Positions 35,597 to 43,951 of a DNA stretch of 64,000 bases are shown here, in pieces. Every line of letters begins with the position of its first letter. Within the stretch, counting starts at the first letter, position 1. Origin of the DNA: DASUGC01 sp035606665 (GTDB lineage Bacteria; Acidobacteriota; Vicinamibacteria; Vicinamibacterales; SCN-69-37); contig DATNEY010000038.1 in assembly GCA_035606665.1 (NCBI GenBank), forward strand, positions 1 to 64,000, given 5' to 3'. The notes beneath the pieces were generated by a model. The model was given only the letters and a program-made list of their open reading frames with translations, did not search any database and was not told the DNA's origin. A program made the translations under genes and the position numbers.

Positions 35597-38404
35597 ATGA
35601 ACTGGAACGACTTTCAGGGAGTCAATCGCGGTTACGTGCTCGAGCTGTACGACCGGCTCAGGCGCGATCCCGGCTCTGTCGATGGTTCGACGCGGGCGAT
35701 GCTCGAGCAGCTCGGGCCGCCACCAGATGCCGGAACCCAGGGCGCGCCCGCGGCGAGCGGTGCCGCCGCGCCGGCTGCAGGTGCCGTCGGCGCATTCAAT
35801 CTGGCGCAGTCGATTCGCCGGTACGGTCACCTTGCAGCGAGGATCGATCCGCTGGGGACGGAGCCGACCGGCGATCCGCAGCTCGAAGCATCGACGCACT
35901 GCCTGGCTGACGCCGATCTTCATTTGTTGCCGGCGTCGCTGCTCGACAGTCCGTTGTCCGAAAACGCATCGTCGATGGCTGAGGTCATCGCACGGCTGCG
36001 CGCCGTGTACTGCTCGACGACGGGTTACGACCTGGCGCACATCTTCGTGCCCGCCGAACGCCGCTGGCTGCGCCACGCGATCGAGAGCGGCCGCTTCCGG
36101 GCGCCCGCGAATCCGATCGATCCGGCGGCGGTTCTCGAACGGCTCACCGAGGTCGAAGCGTTCGAGAAGTTTCTCCACCGATCGTTCCCCGGCAAGACGC
36201 GCTTTTCGATCGAAGGGCTCGACATGCTCGTGCTCATCCTCGACGAAGTGATCAGGGAAGCGGCGGAGGCGGGCCTGCGCGAGGCGTTCGTCGGCATGGC
36301 GCACCGCGGCCGCCTGAACGTCATGGCGCACGTGCTCGGCAAGCCATACGAGCAGATCCTCGCGGAGTTCAAGGATCCGGTCAGGCATGCGCTCGCGCTC
36401 GAGGGCGTGCAGTGGAGCGGTGACGTCAAGTACCACCTTGGGATGTCGCGCATGGTCGAGGGCGGGGACGAGGTGGCGCTCGTCGTGTCGATGCCGCCGA
36501 ATCCCAGCCATCTCGAGGCGATCGATCCAGTGCTCGAGGGCATGGCCCGCGCGGCGGGAACGTCGGCGGACAAGCCCGGCGCACCGGAGTTCAATCCCGA
36601 CGCCGTGCTGCCCATCCTTATTCATGGCGACGCGGCGTTCCCCGGCCAGGGCGTCGTCGCGGAAACGCTGAATCTGCATCGGCTCGAGGGCTACTCGACG
36701 GGCGGCACGATTCACATCATCGCGAACAACCAGATTGGTTTCACGACCGACTCGGCTGATTCCTACAGCACGCTGTACGCCAGCGGCCTCGCGCGGGCGT
36801 TCAAGATTCCCATCATCCACGTCAATGCCGACGATCCCGAAGCGTGCATCGCGGCGGCGCGCATGGCGTTTGCGTACCGCGAGGAGTTCAAGCGCGACGT
36901 CCTGATCGATCTCGTCGGCTACCGCCGGTACGGCCACAATGAGGGCGACGAGCCCGCGTTCACGCAGCCCGTCATGTACCGCCGCGTCAACGAGACGAAG
37001 ACCGTTCGCGAGCAGTGGGCCCGCGTGCTCGAGTCACGCGGCGCGATTGCCGCCGGACGAGCCGACGCGATGTTCGCCGAGCGCATGGACGCGCTCCAGC
37101 AGAAGCTCGACACGCTGGATCCGGCGGCGCACTACATCGAACCTGTTCCGGAGCCGCCGCCCCAGGGCGCCGCCAGCGCCGCGGTGACGGCCGTGCCGGC
37201 CGCGCGCCTTCGCGAGCTGAACGACGCGCTGCTCGTGACGCCGGAGGGCTTCCATGTGCACCGCAAGCTGGAGCGATCGCGCGATCGCAGGCGGGCGGCG
37301 TTTGCCGATCCGAACGCCGCGACGATTGACTGGGCGCTCGCCGAGGAGCTCGCGTTGGCGAGCATCCTTGCCGACGGCACGCCGATCAGATTGACCGGCG
37401 AGGACGTCGAGCGCGGCACCTTCAGCCATCGTCACGCGGTGCTCTACGACTCGAATGACGGCCGGCGCTTCACGCCGCTTCAGGCCCTGCCGCAGGCGCG
37501 CGCCTCGTTCGAGATCCGCAACAGCCCGCTCAGCGAGAACGCAGCGGTCGGGTTCGAGTACGGCTACAACGTGCAGGCGCCGGCGCGGCTCGTGATCTGG
37601 GAGGCGCAGTACGGCGACTTCATCAACGGCGCGCAGACGATGCTGGATGAGTTCGTGCTGTCGGCGCGGGCGAAATGGGGGCAGCAGCCGTCGATGGTGA
37701 TGCTGCTGCCGCACGGCTACGAGGGCCAGGGCCCCGATCACGCGAGCGCGCGGCCGGAGCGCTTTCTGCAGCTCGCCGCCGACGTGAACATGCGCGTCGC
37801 GAACTGCACCACGGCGGCGCAGTTCTTCCACCTCCTGCGCCGGCAGGCCGCGCTCCTCACGACGGATCCGCTGCCGCTGGTGGTGCTGACGCCGAAGAGC
37901 CTCTTGCGGCATCCGCTGGTGTCGTCGAGGCCGATCGATCTGGCTGAGGCCGCATGGCAGCCGGTCATTGATGATGCGGAACGCGCGGCGAAGGCGGATG
38001 CCGTGCGCCGCCTGATCCTCTGCTCGGGAAAGGTCGCGGTCGATCTATTGACGAGTCCGCGGCGCGCCGAATCGCCGGCGGTGGCCGTCTGCCGCGTCGA
38101 ACAGCTCTATCCGCTGCCAGTCAACGAGATGGTTGGAGCGATCGAGCGATACCCGAAGCTGGAAGAGATCGTGTGGATGCAGGAAGAGCCCGAGAACATG
38201 GGCGCGTGGGAGTTCGTGCGGCCGCAGCTCGAGGGTCTCGCAGGCGGCCGCCGGATCGCCGTCCTCTCGCGCCCGCGCAGCTCCAGTCCGGCGGAAGGGT
38301 CGGCCGCGCGGCATGCGCAGGTGCAGGAGGAACTCGTTTCACTCGCGCTGACACCGAATGCCGTAGCCGGCGGCCTTAGGGCCGCCGGGCGATCGGCGCG
38401 CTGA
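35597..38404 (+). CDS. sucA: 2-oxoglutarate dehydrogenase E1 component
   Basis: 935 aa. Thiamine-diphosphate decarboxylase of the 2-oxoglutarate dehydrogenase complex; it decarboxylates 2-oxoglutarate and reductively succinylates the lipoyl group on SucB. N-terminal E2-binding helix (WNDFQGVNRGYVLELYDRLR), MAHRGRLNVMAHVLGKPY, ThDP-Mg site GDAAFPGQGVVAETLNL...NNQIGFTT, the transketolase pyrimidine domain (VGFEYGYNVQAP, EAQYGDFINGAQ, HGYEGQGPDHASARPERFLQ) and the C-terminal domain (VWMQEEPENMGAW). The last 14 or so residues (AGGLRAAGRSAR) are encoded by a palindromic repeat that also supplies the stop codon. Confidence 0.97.
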   Translation: MNWNDFQGVNRGYVLELYDRLRRDPGSVDGSTRAMLEQLGPPPDAGTQGAPAASGAAAPAAGAVGAFNLAQSIRRYGHLAARIDPLGTEPTGDPQLEASTHCLADADLHLLPASLLDSPLSENASSMAEVIARLRAVYCSTTGYDLAHIFVPAERRWLRHAIESGRFRAPANPIDPAAVLERLTEVEAFEKFLHRSFPGKTRFSIEGLDMLVLILDEVIREAAEAGLREAFVGMAHRGRLNVMAHVLGKPYEQILAEFKDPVRHALALEGVQWSGDVKYHLGMSRMVEGGDEVALVVSMPPNPSHLEAIDPVLEGMARAAGTSADKPGAPEFNPDAVLPILIHGDAAFPGQGVVAETLNLHRLEGYSTGGTIHIIANNQIGFTTDSADSYSTLYASGLARAFKIPIIHVNADDPEACIAAARMAFAYREEFKRDVLIDLVGYRRYGHNEGDEPAFTQPVMYRRVNETKTVREQWARVLESRGAIAAGRADAMFAERMDALQQKLDTLDPAAHYIEPVPEPPPQGAASAAVTAVPAARLRELNDALLVTPEGFHVHRKLERSRDRRRAAFADPNAATIDWALAEELALASILADGTPIRLTGEDVERGTFSHRHAVLYDSNDGRRFTPLQALPQARASFEIRNSPLSENAAVGFEYGYNVQAPARLVIWEAQYGDFINGAQTMLDEFVLSARAKWGQQPSMVMLLPHGYEGQGPDHASARPERFLQLAADVNMRVANCTTAAQFFHLLRRQAALLTTDPLPLVVLTPKSLLRHPLVSSRPIDLAEAAWQPVIDDAERAAKADAVRRLILCSGKVAVDLLTSPRRAESPAVAVCRVEQLYPLPVNEMVGAIERYPKLEEIVWMQEEPENMGAWEFVRPQLEGLAGGRRIAVLSRPRSSSPAEGSAARHAQVQEELVSLALTPNAVAGGLRAAGRSAR

Positions 38405-38418
38405 AGCCCGCCGACTAC
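38363..38418. repeat. Cloverleaf palindrome overlapping the 3' end of sucA (REP-like copy 3)
   Basis: GTAG, perfect hairpin CCGGCGGCC/GGCCGCCGG (38367-38375 / 38380-38388), imperfect hairpin GGCGCGCT/AGCCCGCC (38395-38412), then ACTAC. This is the same module order as at 21613. The sucA TGA (38402-38404) is in the loop region of the second hairpin. Confidence 0.72.
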
Positions 38419-38446
38419 GTACATAGGACTTAGACAGGTTCACTAG

Positions 38447-39685
38447 ATGTCCATCAACATTCTCGTTCCCGAAGTCGGCGAATCCATCGTCGATGCGCGT
38501 GTCGCGAAGTGGCTCAAGAAGGAAGGCGACAGCGTCAAGGCCGGCGAGCCGCTCGTCGAGCTCGAGACGGACAAGGTCGACGTCGAAGTCGCCGCGCCGA
38601 AGGCCGGCGTGCTGCAGAAGATCGCGCATGGCGACGGCGCCGACGTGAAGATCGGGGACGTGCTGGGGGAAATCGATACGAGCGTCCCCGTTGAAACGAC
38701 GGGAACGACGCGGACGACGGGAACGACGCGAACAGAGGGCACGGAGAAGACGGAGAAGCCCGCCTCAGCCGTGCCTGCGACGCCGTCGGCCCGCCGCGCT
38801 GCGCGTGAAGCCGATGTCCCGCTCTCGAAGGTGCCGACTGATGGCCCGCGGGTGACGAAGACCGACGTGGACCGCGCCGCAGCGAAGACATCCGCGCCGG
38901 CACCGTCGGGCCCTGCGAGACCTCCGTCCCCTCCGAGTGTTCCCGTCGTTGGCGTCGTTGGCGTCGTTCCCGTCGTTTCAGGCGAACGCCGCGAAACCCG
39001 TTCCCGCATGTCCAAGCGCCGAGCCACAATCGCGAAACGTCTCGTTGACGCGCAACAGACGGCGGCGCTGCTCACGACCTTCAATGAAGTGGACATGTCG
39101 GCCGTCATGGCCCTGCGCGCGCGGCACAAGGAATCGTTCAAGGCGCGCTACGGCGTGAATCTCGGGATCGCGTCGTTCTTCGTGAAGGCGGCCGTCGCGG
39201 CGCTGAAGGAATCACCGCGGATCAACGCGGAGATCCAGGGCGACGAGATCGTCCTGAAGCACTACTACGACATCGGCGTGGCGGTCGGCGCGGCCGAAGG
39301 GCTGGTCGTGCCGGTCCTGCGCGACGCGGATCGCGCGTCGTTCGCGGGTCTCGAGCAGGGCATACGCGACTTCGCGAAGCGCGCGAACGACGGCACGCTG
39401 ACGCTCGAGGATCTGCGCGGCGGCACGTTCAGCATCACCAACGGCGGCGTGTACGGATCGCTGATGAGTACGCCGATCGTGAATCCGCCCCAGGTCGCGA
39501 TCCTCGGCCTGCACGCGATCAAGGACCGGCCCGCGGCCGTCGGCGGTCAGGTCGTCATCCGACCGATGATGTACCTCGCGCTGACGTACGACCACCGGAT
39601 CGTCGACGGCGCCGAGGCCGTACGGTTTCTCGTACGCATCAAGGAGCTCATCGAAGATCCGGCGGCCCTGCTCATCGAGGGTTAG
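38447..39685 (+). CDS. sucB: Dihydrolipoamide succinyltransferase (E2 of 2-oxoglutarate dehydrogenase)
   Basis: 412 aa. Lipoyl domain 1-80 with lipoyl-lysine K43 (ETDKVDVEV), peripheral subunit-binding domain (about 110-145; ATPSARRAAREADVPLSKV) and catalytic domain (about 180-412) ending with MMYLALTYDHRIVDGAEAVRFL, which holds the active-site His and Asp. It transfers succinyl from lipoate to CoA. It is 42 bp after sucA. The two linkers are unusual: Thr-Gly-Thr-Arg repeats on one side of the binding domain and Val-Pro-Val-Gly-Val repeats on the other, encoded by inverted copies of one DNA repeat. The E3 gene is not in the window. Confidence 0.96.
   Translation: MSINILVPEVGESIVDARVAKWLKKEGDSVKAGEPLVELETDKVDVEVAAPKAGVLQKIAHGDGADVKIGDVLGEIDTSVPVETTGTTRTTGTTRTEGTEKTEKPASAVPATPSARRAAREADVPLSKVPTDGPRVTKTDVDRAAAKTSAPAPSGPARPPSPPSVPVVGVVGVVPVVSGERRETRSRMSKRRATIAKRLVDAQQTAALLTTFNEVDMSAVMALRARHKESFKARYGVNLGIASFFVKAAVAALKESPRINAEIQGDEIVLKHYYDIGVAVGAAEGLVVPVLRDADRASFAGLEQGIRDFAKRANDGTLTLEDLRGGTFSITNGGVYGSLMSTPIVNPPQVAILGLHAIKDRPAAVGGQVVIRPMMYLALTYDHRIVDGAEAVRFLVRIKELIEDPAALLIEG
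38692..38980. repeat. Intragenic inverted repeat in the two sucB linkers
   Basis: A 19-bp perfect inverted match (38692-38710 and 38962-38980) extends imperfectly to about 42-60 bp. Both arms are ACGACGGGA-type tandem words and flank the subunit-binding-domain coding segment, so the mRNA could form a large stem-loop. Confidence 0.8.
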
Positions 39686-39694
39686 CGCGCGAGT

Positions 39695-39988
39695 CTAGTC
39701 CTCACCCAGCATGCAGCGCGGGGCGCAGTCCTCGCCGCACGTCACCCATCCCGGCGGGCAATCGCCCGGATCGGCGATCGGTTTCTTGACGCTGATACCG
39801 GAAACGCTGGTGAAAGCATCGTTCAACACGTTCAGGATCTTGGGATAGACCAGCGGGTTCGTGCCGTAGATCTCGATGGCCTTCGCCTCGATCATGATCG
39901 CGAACCAGCGGATGGTCGCCAGGTTGATCGCGTCGCCCGGCTCCGGTTGCCACTTGCCCACCTTGTATTTCCTGTTTCGCTTGGCCAT
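39695..39988 (-). CDS. Small protein with Cys-rich C-terminal tail, next to a Ser/Thr kinase
   Basis: 97 aa. ATG 39988 is chosen because AAGGAG lies 6 nt upstream, one of the best ribosome-binding sites here. A basic N-terminus (MAKRNRKYKVGKW) precedes a helical middle (about 18-70) and a short tail with four cysteines (GDCPPGWVTCGEDCAPRC). I recognise no family. It follows the kinase-propeller gene by 42 bp on the same strand, so it is probably co-transcribed. A metal-binding tail, a disulfide-held tail or a modified-peptide precursor are all possible. Confidence 0.7.
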   Translation of the reverse strand: MAKRNRKYKVGKWQPEPGDAINLATIRWFAIMIEAKAIEIYGTNPLVYPKILNVLNDAFTSVSGISVKKPIADPGDCPPGWVTCGEDCAPRCMLGED

Positions 39989-40030
39989 CGAAATCTCCTT
40001 TGTCTGGGGTTGCGTCTCGAGTCTCAAATT

Positions 40031-42904
40031 TCACCGGCCGGCCGGATTGCCGGTCCGTGGTGTTGCTGTCTGCTGAATGAGCCAGATGTCTTCGCGGCGT
40101 TCCTCTCGGACGCCGATCACGCCCCGCGATCCCACCGGCTGCAATCCCGAAAACTTCACGCCGGGCAGCGTATTCTGCGTCACTTGGGTCAGGTTTCCAG
40201 TGGCCAGCGAAAGCACGTAGACGTTGTCCGTGCCCTTTTCCGATCGAGTCAGGTAGATCGCGCGCTCGGCGGCATGCAGCCGCGCCGTGGAGCCAAAGGC
40301 GTTCGGCACGCTCGCGACGACCTTCACGTTGCCGTTGTCGCTCGTGACCAGGATTTCCAGGTCGCCCGTGCCGTCGTCGTGTGACCGGACCGTGCGAAGG
40401 ACGACGAACTGCCGATTCATCCAGCCTCGGCCTGCGATCGCCAGTCCCCGCTCCGTTCCCTTGAATCTGGCTATTTCGCGCACGGCATTCGTGACCGGAT
40501 CGAGCTCGTGAACGCTCACGAGACCCGCGGGAGCGGAGATGTAGCCAAGACGTCCGGTCTCTGAAGAGACGTACAGATCGCGAAGGACGCTTCCTGCGGT
40601 ATTCATCAACGGCGGCTCGACCTCTGATGTGACCGCTCGATAGCGGCGGACCACCATCGCGTCCGGCCAGTCGACAAAAAACAGCTCGTCGCCGGAACGG
40701 CTCCACGCGGTCGTGCGTGCGACAAAGTCCACCGGCCTCGGAGTCGTCGTAAGCGAAGGAGGGGTCATCGAGCGCGACACTGTGGCGGTGGTCCCACCCC
40801 TGAGATCGCGTACGGTCAGTACCGTGCGTGGTGCAGGATCGCCGGGCTGCAGATAGGCCAGCCACCGGCCGTCGTACGAGAGATCCGGTGCAAACGCGTC
40901 TGCGATCGCGCGCGCGCCCGTGGCCTGCCCTCCCTCGAACGGCGAGATGAAGATCTTTGCATCGAGGATTGTGTAGCCGCGCGATGGCGTGGGCTGGCTG
41001 CGCTGGAACGCCAGCGTTCGTCCGTCACCGGAGAGTACAGGGGCGTAGTCGCTGAGCGAGTCCTGCGTCAGCTGCTGGCTCGCGCCGGCGAACTGCCACA
41101 GGCTCGCGTCCTTCGTCAGCTGCCTGAAGCTGACGATGCGTCCGTCAGTCGACGTGCTTTCGGCGATTTCCTCTGCCTCACTGGACGTCAGGGACGTCAC
41201 CGCTTTCGTTCGAGTGTCTATTTGCCACAGATCGACCTGGCCGCCGCGATTCGACTGAAAGACGACGCGGCCGCTGTCTCCGATCCAGAGTGGATCCTTG
41301 TCGAAGTACGCATCTGCCGTGAGCTGCCTGAGTGCCGACCCGTCGAGGTTGAGGGTCCACAGATCTTCCTGGTTGTTGCGGGACACGCCGATCACCGCGC
41401 TCCGCGCGTCCGGCCGGACATCCGCGTTCTGCAGTGTGCCGTCGATCTTCCACGCCTCGCTGATGGAGACGACGGCGGAAGGGGACTCCAGCGAAATCCG
41501 GCGGACCGCGATGCCCGGCACTCCTGGCGTCGAGGTGCGAAGGTAGATGTCTCGACCAATCCATCGAACCAGGTCGGCGCCGATCCCGTCAGGCAGTGCG
41601 GCAGTCAGAGCCGGCTCACCGCCGAAGAACGCCGGGTAGATCTGTAACACCGGCTTTTCATCCAACTTCACGACGACCGCGATCTGCTTTCCATCCGGCG
41701 CCCAGACCTGGCTGAGCGGAAGTCCCGGACCCAGTGTCAGCGGCCGGGCCTCGCCGCCGTCAACGCGCTGCACCATGATCCGAGTGGTGCCGCCCGCCCT
41801 CGAGATGAACGACACCCATTCGCCATCAGGCGAGATCCGGCTGCCGGATTCGATGGCGGCCGTCGTCACGAATGGCCGGAGCTGGCCTTGAACATCGTCT
41901 GACCTGCTCGGCCAGATGAAGCGCCACGACAATGCGATCGCGGCAACGGCGACGGCCGCGACCGCGACGGCCTTCCAGCGCCGGCCGGCGCGGGCCTGAC
42001 GAGCGGTGCGAATGTCTCCGGCTGGCGCGGTGAACGCATCCTCGAGCTGCTGCAGCCGCTTCACCACTGTGTCGGCGGACTCGGGTCTATCCGCGGGAGT
42101 CTTTTCGAGCAGTCGATCGATCAATTCGACCAGATCGGCCGGTGTCTCCGGTGCGACCTTGTCGAGGCGCTTCGGCGGCGACTGCATCACGTGCCGCACG
42201 TAATCGAACGTCGTCGATCCCGAGAACGGCAGCTTGGCGGTGAGGCATTCGTACAGCACGACCCCAAGCGAGAAGAGATCCGCGCGCGTGGTGATCGGAC
42301 TGCCCGCGGCCTGTTCAGGCGCCATGTACTGCGGCGTGCCGGCGTGGACGGTGACCTGCGGCGACAGCGTACGCGTGATGTCCCTCGACGTGCTCTCGAC
42401 GTCGGCGCCGGCCACGCCGAAGTCCAGAAGCTTCACGTGCCCGTGCGTCGTCACCATGACGTTCGACGGTTTTACGTCGCGATGGACGAGGCCGCGGTCG
42501 TGCGCGTTGGCGAGGCCCTCGGCGATTTCCCGGCCGAGCTGCAGCGCCTGCATCAGGGGCAGCACGCCTCGCTTCAGCATCGAGGCGAGAGTCTCGCCTT
42601 CGATGTATTCCATGACGATGTAGGTGTCGGTGGGCGTCTCAACCAGTTCGTAGACCTTGCAGATGTAGGGATGGTCGAGCGATGCCGCGGCGAGTGCCTC
42701 TGTTCTCAGTCGCATGGCCGCGCCGGGAATGTTGAGACGGCGTTCCTCCAGCGCCTTGATCGCGACCGCGCGGTTCAGCTGTATGTCATTGGCCTTGTAG
42801 ACCACGCCCATTCCGCCCACGCCGAGGCGGGAGACGATGCGGTATCGGCCACCGATGAGATCGGGTAGCGGCCGGGACGACAGCTCTTCGTCGGGCGGGG
42901 TCAT
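40031..42904 (-). CDS. Membrane Ser/Thr protein kinase with PD40 beta-propeller sensor
   Basis: 957 aa. Hanks-type kinase (21-290) with GVGGMGVVYKA, K50, HRDVKPSN (D143) and DFG (D161), followed by APEQA and a GVVLYECLTAKLPFSG region. A membrane helix (about 310-330) leads to a large external PD40/TolB-like propeller (RISPDGEWVSFISRAGG, SLDGSALRQLT, SGDGRTLAFQRS, SYDGRWLAYLQ and others). It should phosphorylate cytoplasmic targets in response to an envelope ligand. This architecture is abundant in Acidobacteriota. The Cys-tailed small gene follows. Confidence 0.94.
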   Translation of the reverse strand: MTPPDEELSSRPLPDLIGGRYRIVSRLGVGGMGVVYKANDIQLNRAVAIKALEERRLNIPGAAMRLRTEALAAASLDHPYICKVYELVETPTDTYIVMEYIEGETLASMLKRGVLPLMQALQLGREIAEGLANAHDRGLVHRDVKPSNVMVTTHGHVKLLDFGVAGADVESTSRDITRTLSPQVTVHAGTPQYMAPEQAAGSPITTRADLFSLGVVLYECLTAKLPFSGSTTFDYVRHVMQSPPKRLDKVAPETPADLVELIDRLLEKTPADRPESADTVVKRLQQLEDAFTAPAGDIRTARQARAGRRWKAVAVAAVAVAAIALSWRFIWPSRSDDVQGQLRPFVTTAAIESGSRISPDGEWVSFISRAGGTTRIMVQRVDGGEARPLTLGPGLPLSQVWAPDGKQIAVVVKLDEKPVLQIYPAFFGGEPALTAALPDGIGADLVRWIGRDIYLRTSTPGVPGIAVRRISLESPSAVVSISEAWKIDGTLQNADVRPDARSAVIGVSRNNQEDLWTLNLDGSALRQLTADAYFDKDPLWIGDSGRVVFQSNRGGQVDLWQIDTRTKAVTSLTSSEAEEIAESTSTDGRIVSFRQLTKDASLWQFAGASQQLTQDSLSDYAPVLSGDGRTLAFQRSQPTPSRGYTILDAKIFISPFEGGQATGARAIADAFAPDLSYDGRWLAYLQPGDPAPRTVLTVRDLRGGTTATVSRSMTPPSLTTTPRPVDFVARTTAWSRSGDELFFVDWPDAMVVRRYRAVTSEVEPPLMNTAGSVLRDLYVSSETGRLGYISAPAGLVSVHELDPVTNAVREIARFKGTERGLAIAGRGWMNRQFVVLRTVRSHDDGTGDLEILVTSDNGNVKVVASVPNAFGSTARLHAAERAIYLTRSEKGTDNVYVLSLATGNLTQVTQNTLPGVKFSGLQPVGSRGVIGVREERREDIWLIQQTATPRTGNPAGR

Positions 42905-42939
42905 TGGTGCAGTCGCGAGCGTGTCAGTGTGCCACAGTT

Positions 42940-42977
42940 CATTTGGTCATGTGCCATTTGTCATTTGGACATTTGGG
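42940..42977. repeat. Degenerate CATTTGG word repeat
   Basis: Four copies of ATTTG(G) at 9-13 bp spacing in the divergent gap between the kinase and the OB-fold gene; AT-rich compared with flanks. It may overlap their promoters, since no other promoter is evident. Confidence 0.6.
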
Positions 42978-42999
42978 CTGTGCCTAGCGATGATTGGGC

Positions 43000-43410
43000 G
43001 TGCGTTTGAGGCTCGTCCTTGTGTTCCTCGCGGTTGGCGCCGCCGCTTGCGTCAGCCATTTGCCGGATCAGGACCTCCGGATCACGACCGCTCAGCCTGC
43101 GGCGAAGCTCTCGGCGTCCGATCTCTGGAAGGATTTCCAGGCGGACGCGAAGGCGGCCAGGTCGCGATACTTCGGCGCGGCCGTGGATGTGAGTGATTCG
43201 CCGACGGCCGTGGAACCGCAGGCTCCGGGCGGCGCGCGCATGGTCTTCTCGCAGGGCGGTGACCGCGGCGTCGTCGCGCGCCTGCTCGACGATCGCGCCG
43301 CCGAGACGCTGAAGGAAGCGAAGGCCGGCACCCGGCTGACGCTGCGCTGCTTCTGCGAGGGAATCGACGGCAGCGGGGATGTGCTGCTCAAGAGCTGCAT
43401 CCGGCCGTAG
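43000..43410 (+). CDS. Small lipoprotein with OB-fold (tRNA_anti-like)
   Basis: About 136 aa. A lipoprotein-type signal (VFLAVGAAAC) precedes an OB-fold of the 'tRNA_anti-like' type: SASDLWKDFQADAKAARSRYFGAAVDVSD then GTRLTLRCFCEGIDGSGDVLLKSC. Such exported OB proteins have unknown roles. GTG 43000 and TTG 42994 are both possible starts; no clear RBS decides. It is divergent from the kinase gene. Confidence 0.72.
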   Translation: MRLRLVLVFLAVGAAACVSHLPDQDLRITTAQPAAKLSASDLWKDFQADAKAARSRYFGAAVDVSDSPTAVEPQAPGGARMVFSQGGDRGVVARLLDDRAAETLKEAKAGTRLTLRCFCEGIDGSGDVLLKSCIRP

Positions 43411-43413
43411 ACA

Positions 43414-43458
43414 GTGCGGAGTGCCGAGTGCGTGGTGCCGAGTGCAAAGTGCCGGTGT
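43414..43458. repeat. Degenerate AGTGC(C) word repeat
   Basis: Five copies of AGTGC/GGTGCC with 8-10 bp spacing fill the 59-bp gap between two small envelope genes. Confidence 0.55.
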
Positions 43459-43469
43459 CTAACCGTCCC

Positions 43470-43943
43470 ATGCGCACAACCCTGATTGCTATCGTCCTGC
43501 TCGCTTCTGGCTTCGCCCAGCAGGCCCGCCCGAACTTTTCTGGTGAGTGGGTGCTTGCGAAAGACCGCAGCTCTCAGCAGATGAACGGGGCGGTGGTGGT
43601 TTCAGTGACCGGCCTGCTCGGCGAGAAATTCACCGCGACCCAGGATTCGAAGACACTCGTGCTCGACATTTCGTTGTCGGGCCTGCCCAAGCCAATCCGC
43701 GCGGTCTACAACCTCGATGGGTCGGAAAGCCGGAACATCAATCCGCCTGACGAGCCGATCTTTTCGAAGGTGTCATGGGACGACCGGAAGCTCGTCATCA
43801 AGACCCGAGGCTCCGCCCTCGTGAACGGCAAGCCGACCGAGTCCACACGCGTCATCTGGATCGATGGTGATGGCTCGTTCACGATCGAGCGCAGCTCCGA
43901 AGGACAACCGACCACTCGTAGCGTGTACACCAGAGCCCGCTGA
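43470..43943 (+). CDS. Small exported lipocalin-like protein
   Basis: 157 aa. A signal peptide (1-16) precedes a beta-rich domain starting NFSGEWVLAKDRS, the FxGxWxL opening of lipocalin-like acidobacterial proteins, with SKVSWDDRKLVIKTRG and a final GDGSFTIERSSEGQPTTRSVYTR. Similar in plan to 59595-60023 (FAGTWIIQPPNKAAG...), so these are distant paralogs. Function unknown. It is followed after 8 bp by the TPR-like gene. Confidence 0.78.
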   Translation: MRTTLIAIVLLASGFAQQARPNFSGEWVLAKDRSSQQMNGAVVVSVTGLLGEKFTATQDSKTLVLDISLSGLPKPIRAVYNLDGSESRNINPPDEPIFSKVSWDDRKLVIKTRGSALVNGKPTESTRVIWIDGDGSFTIERSSEGQPTTRSVYTRAR

Positions 43944-43951
43944 CCGACCCG

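Noticed and set aside
40031..42904. PASTA-type cell-wall kinase
   Set aside because: The external part is PD40 propeller, not PASTA repeats.
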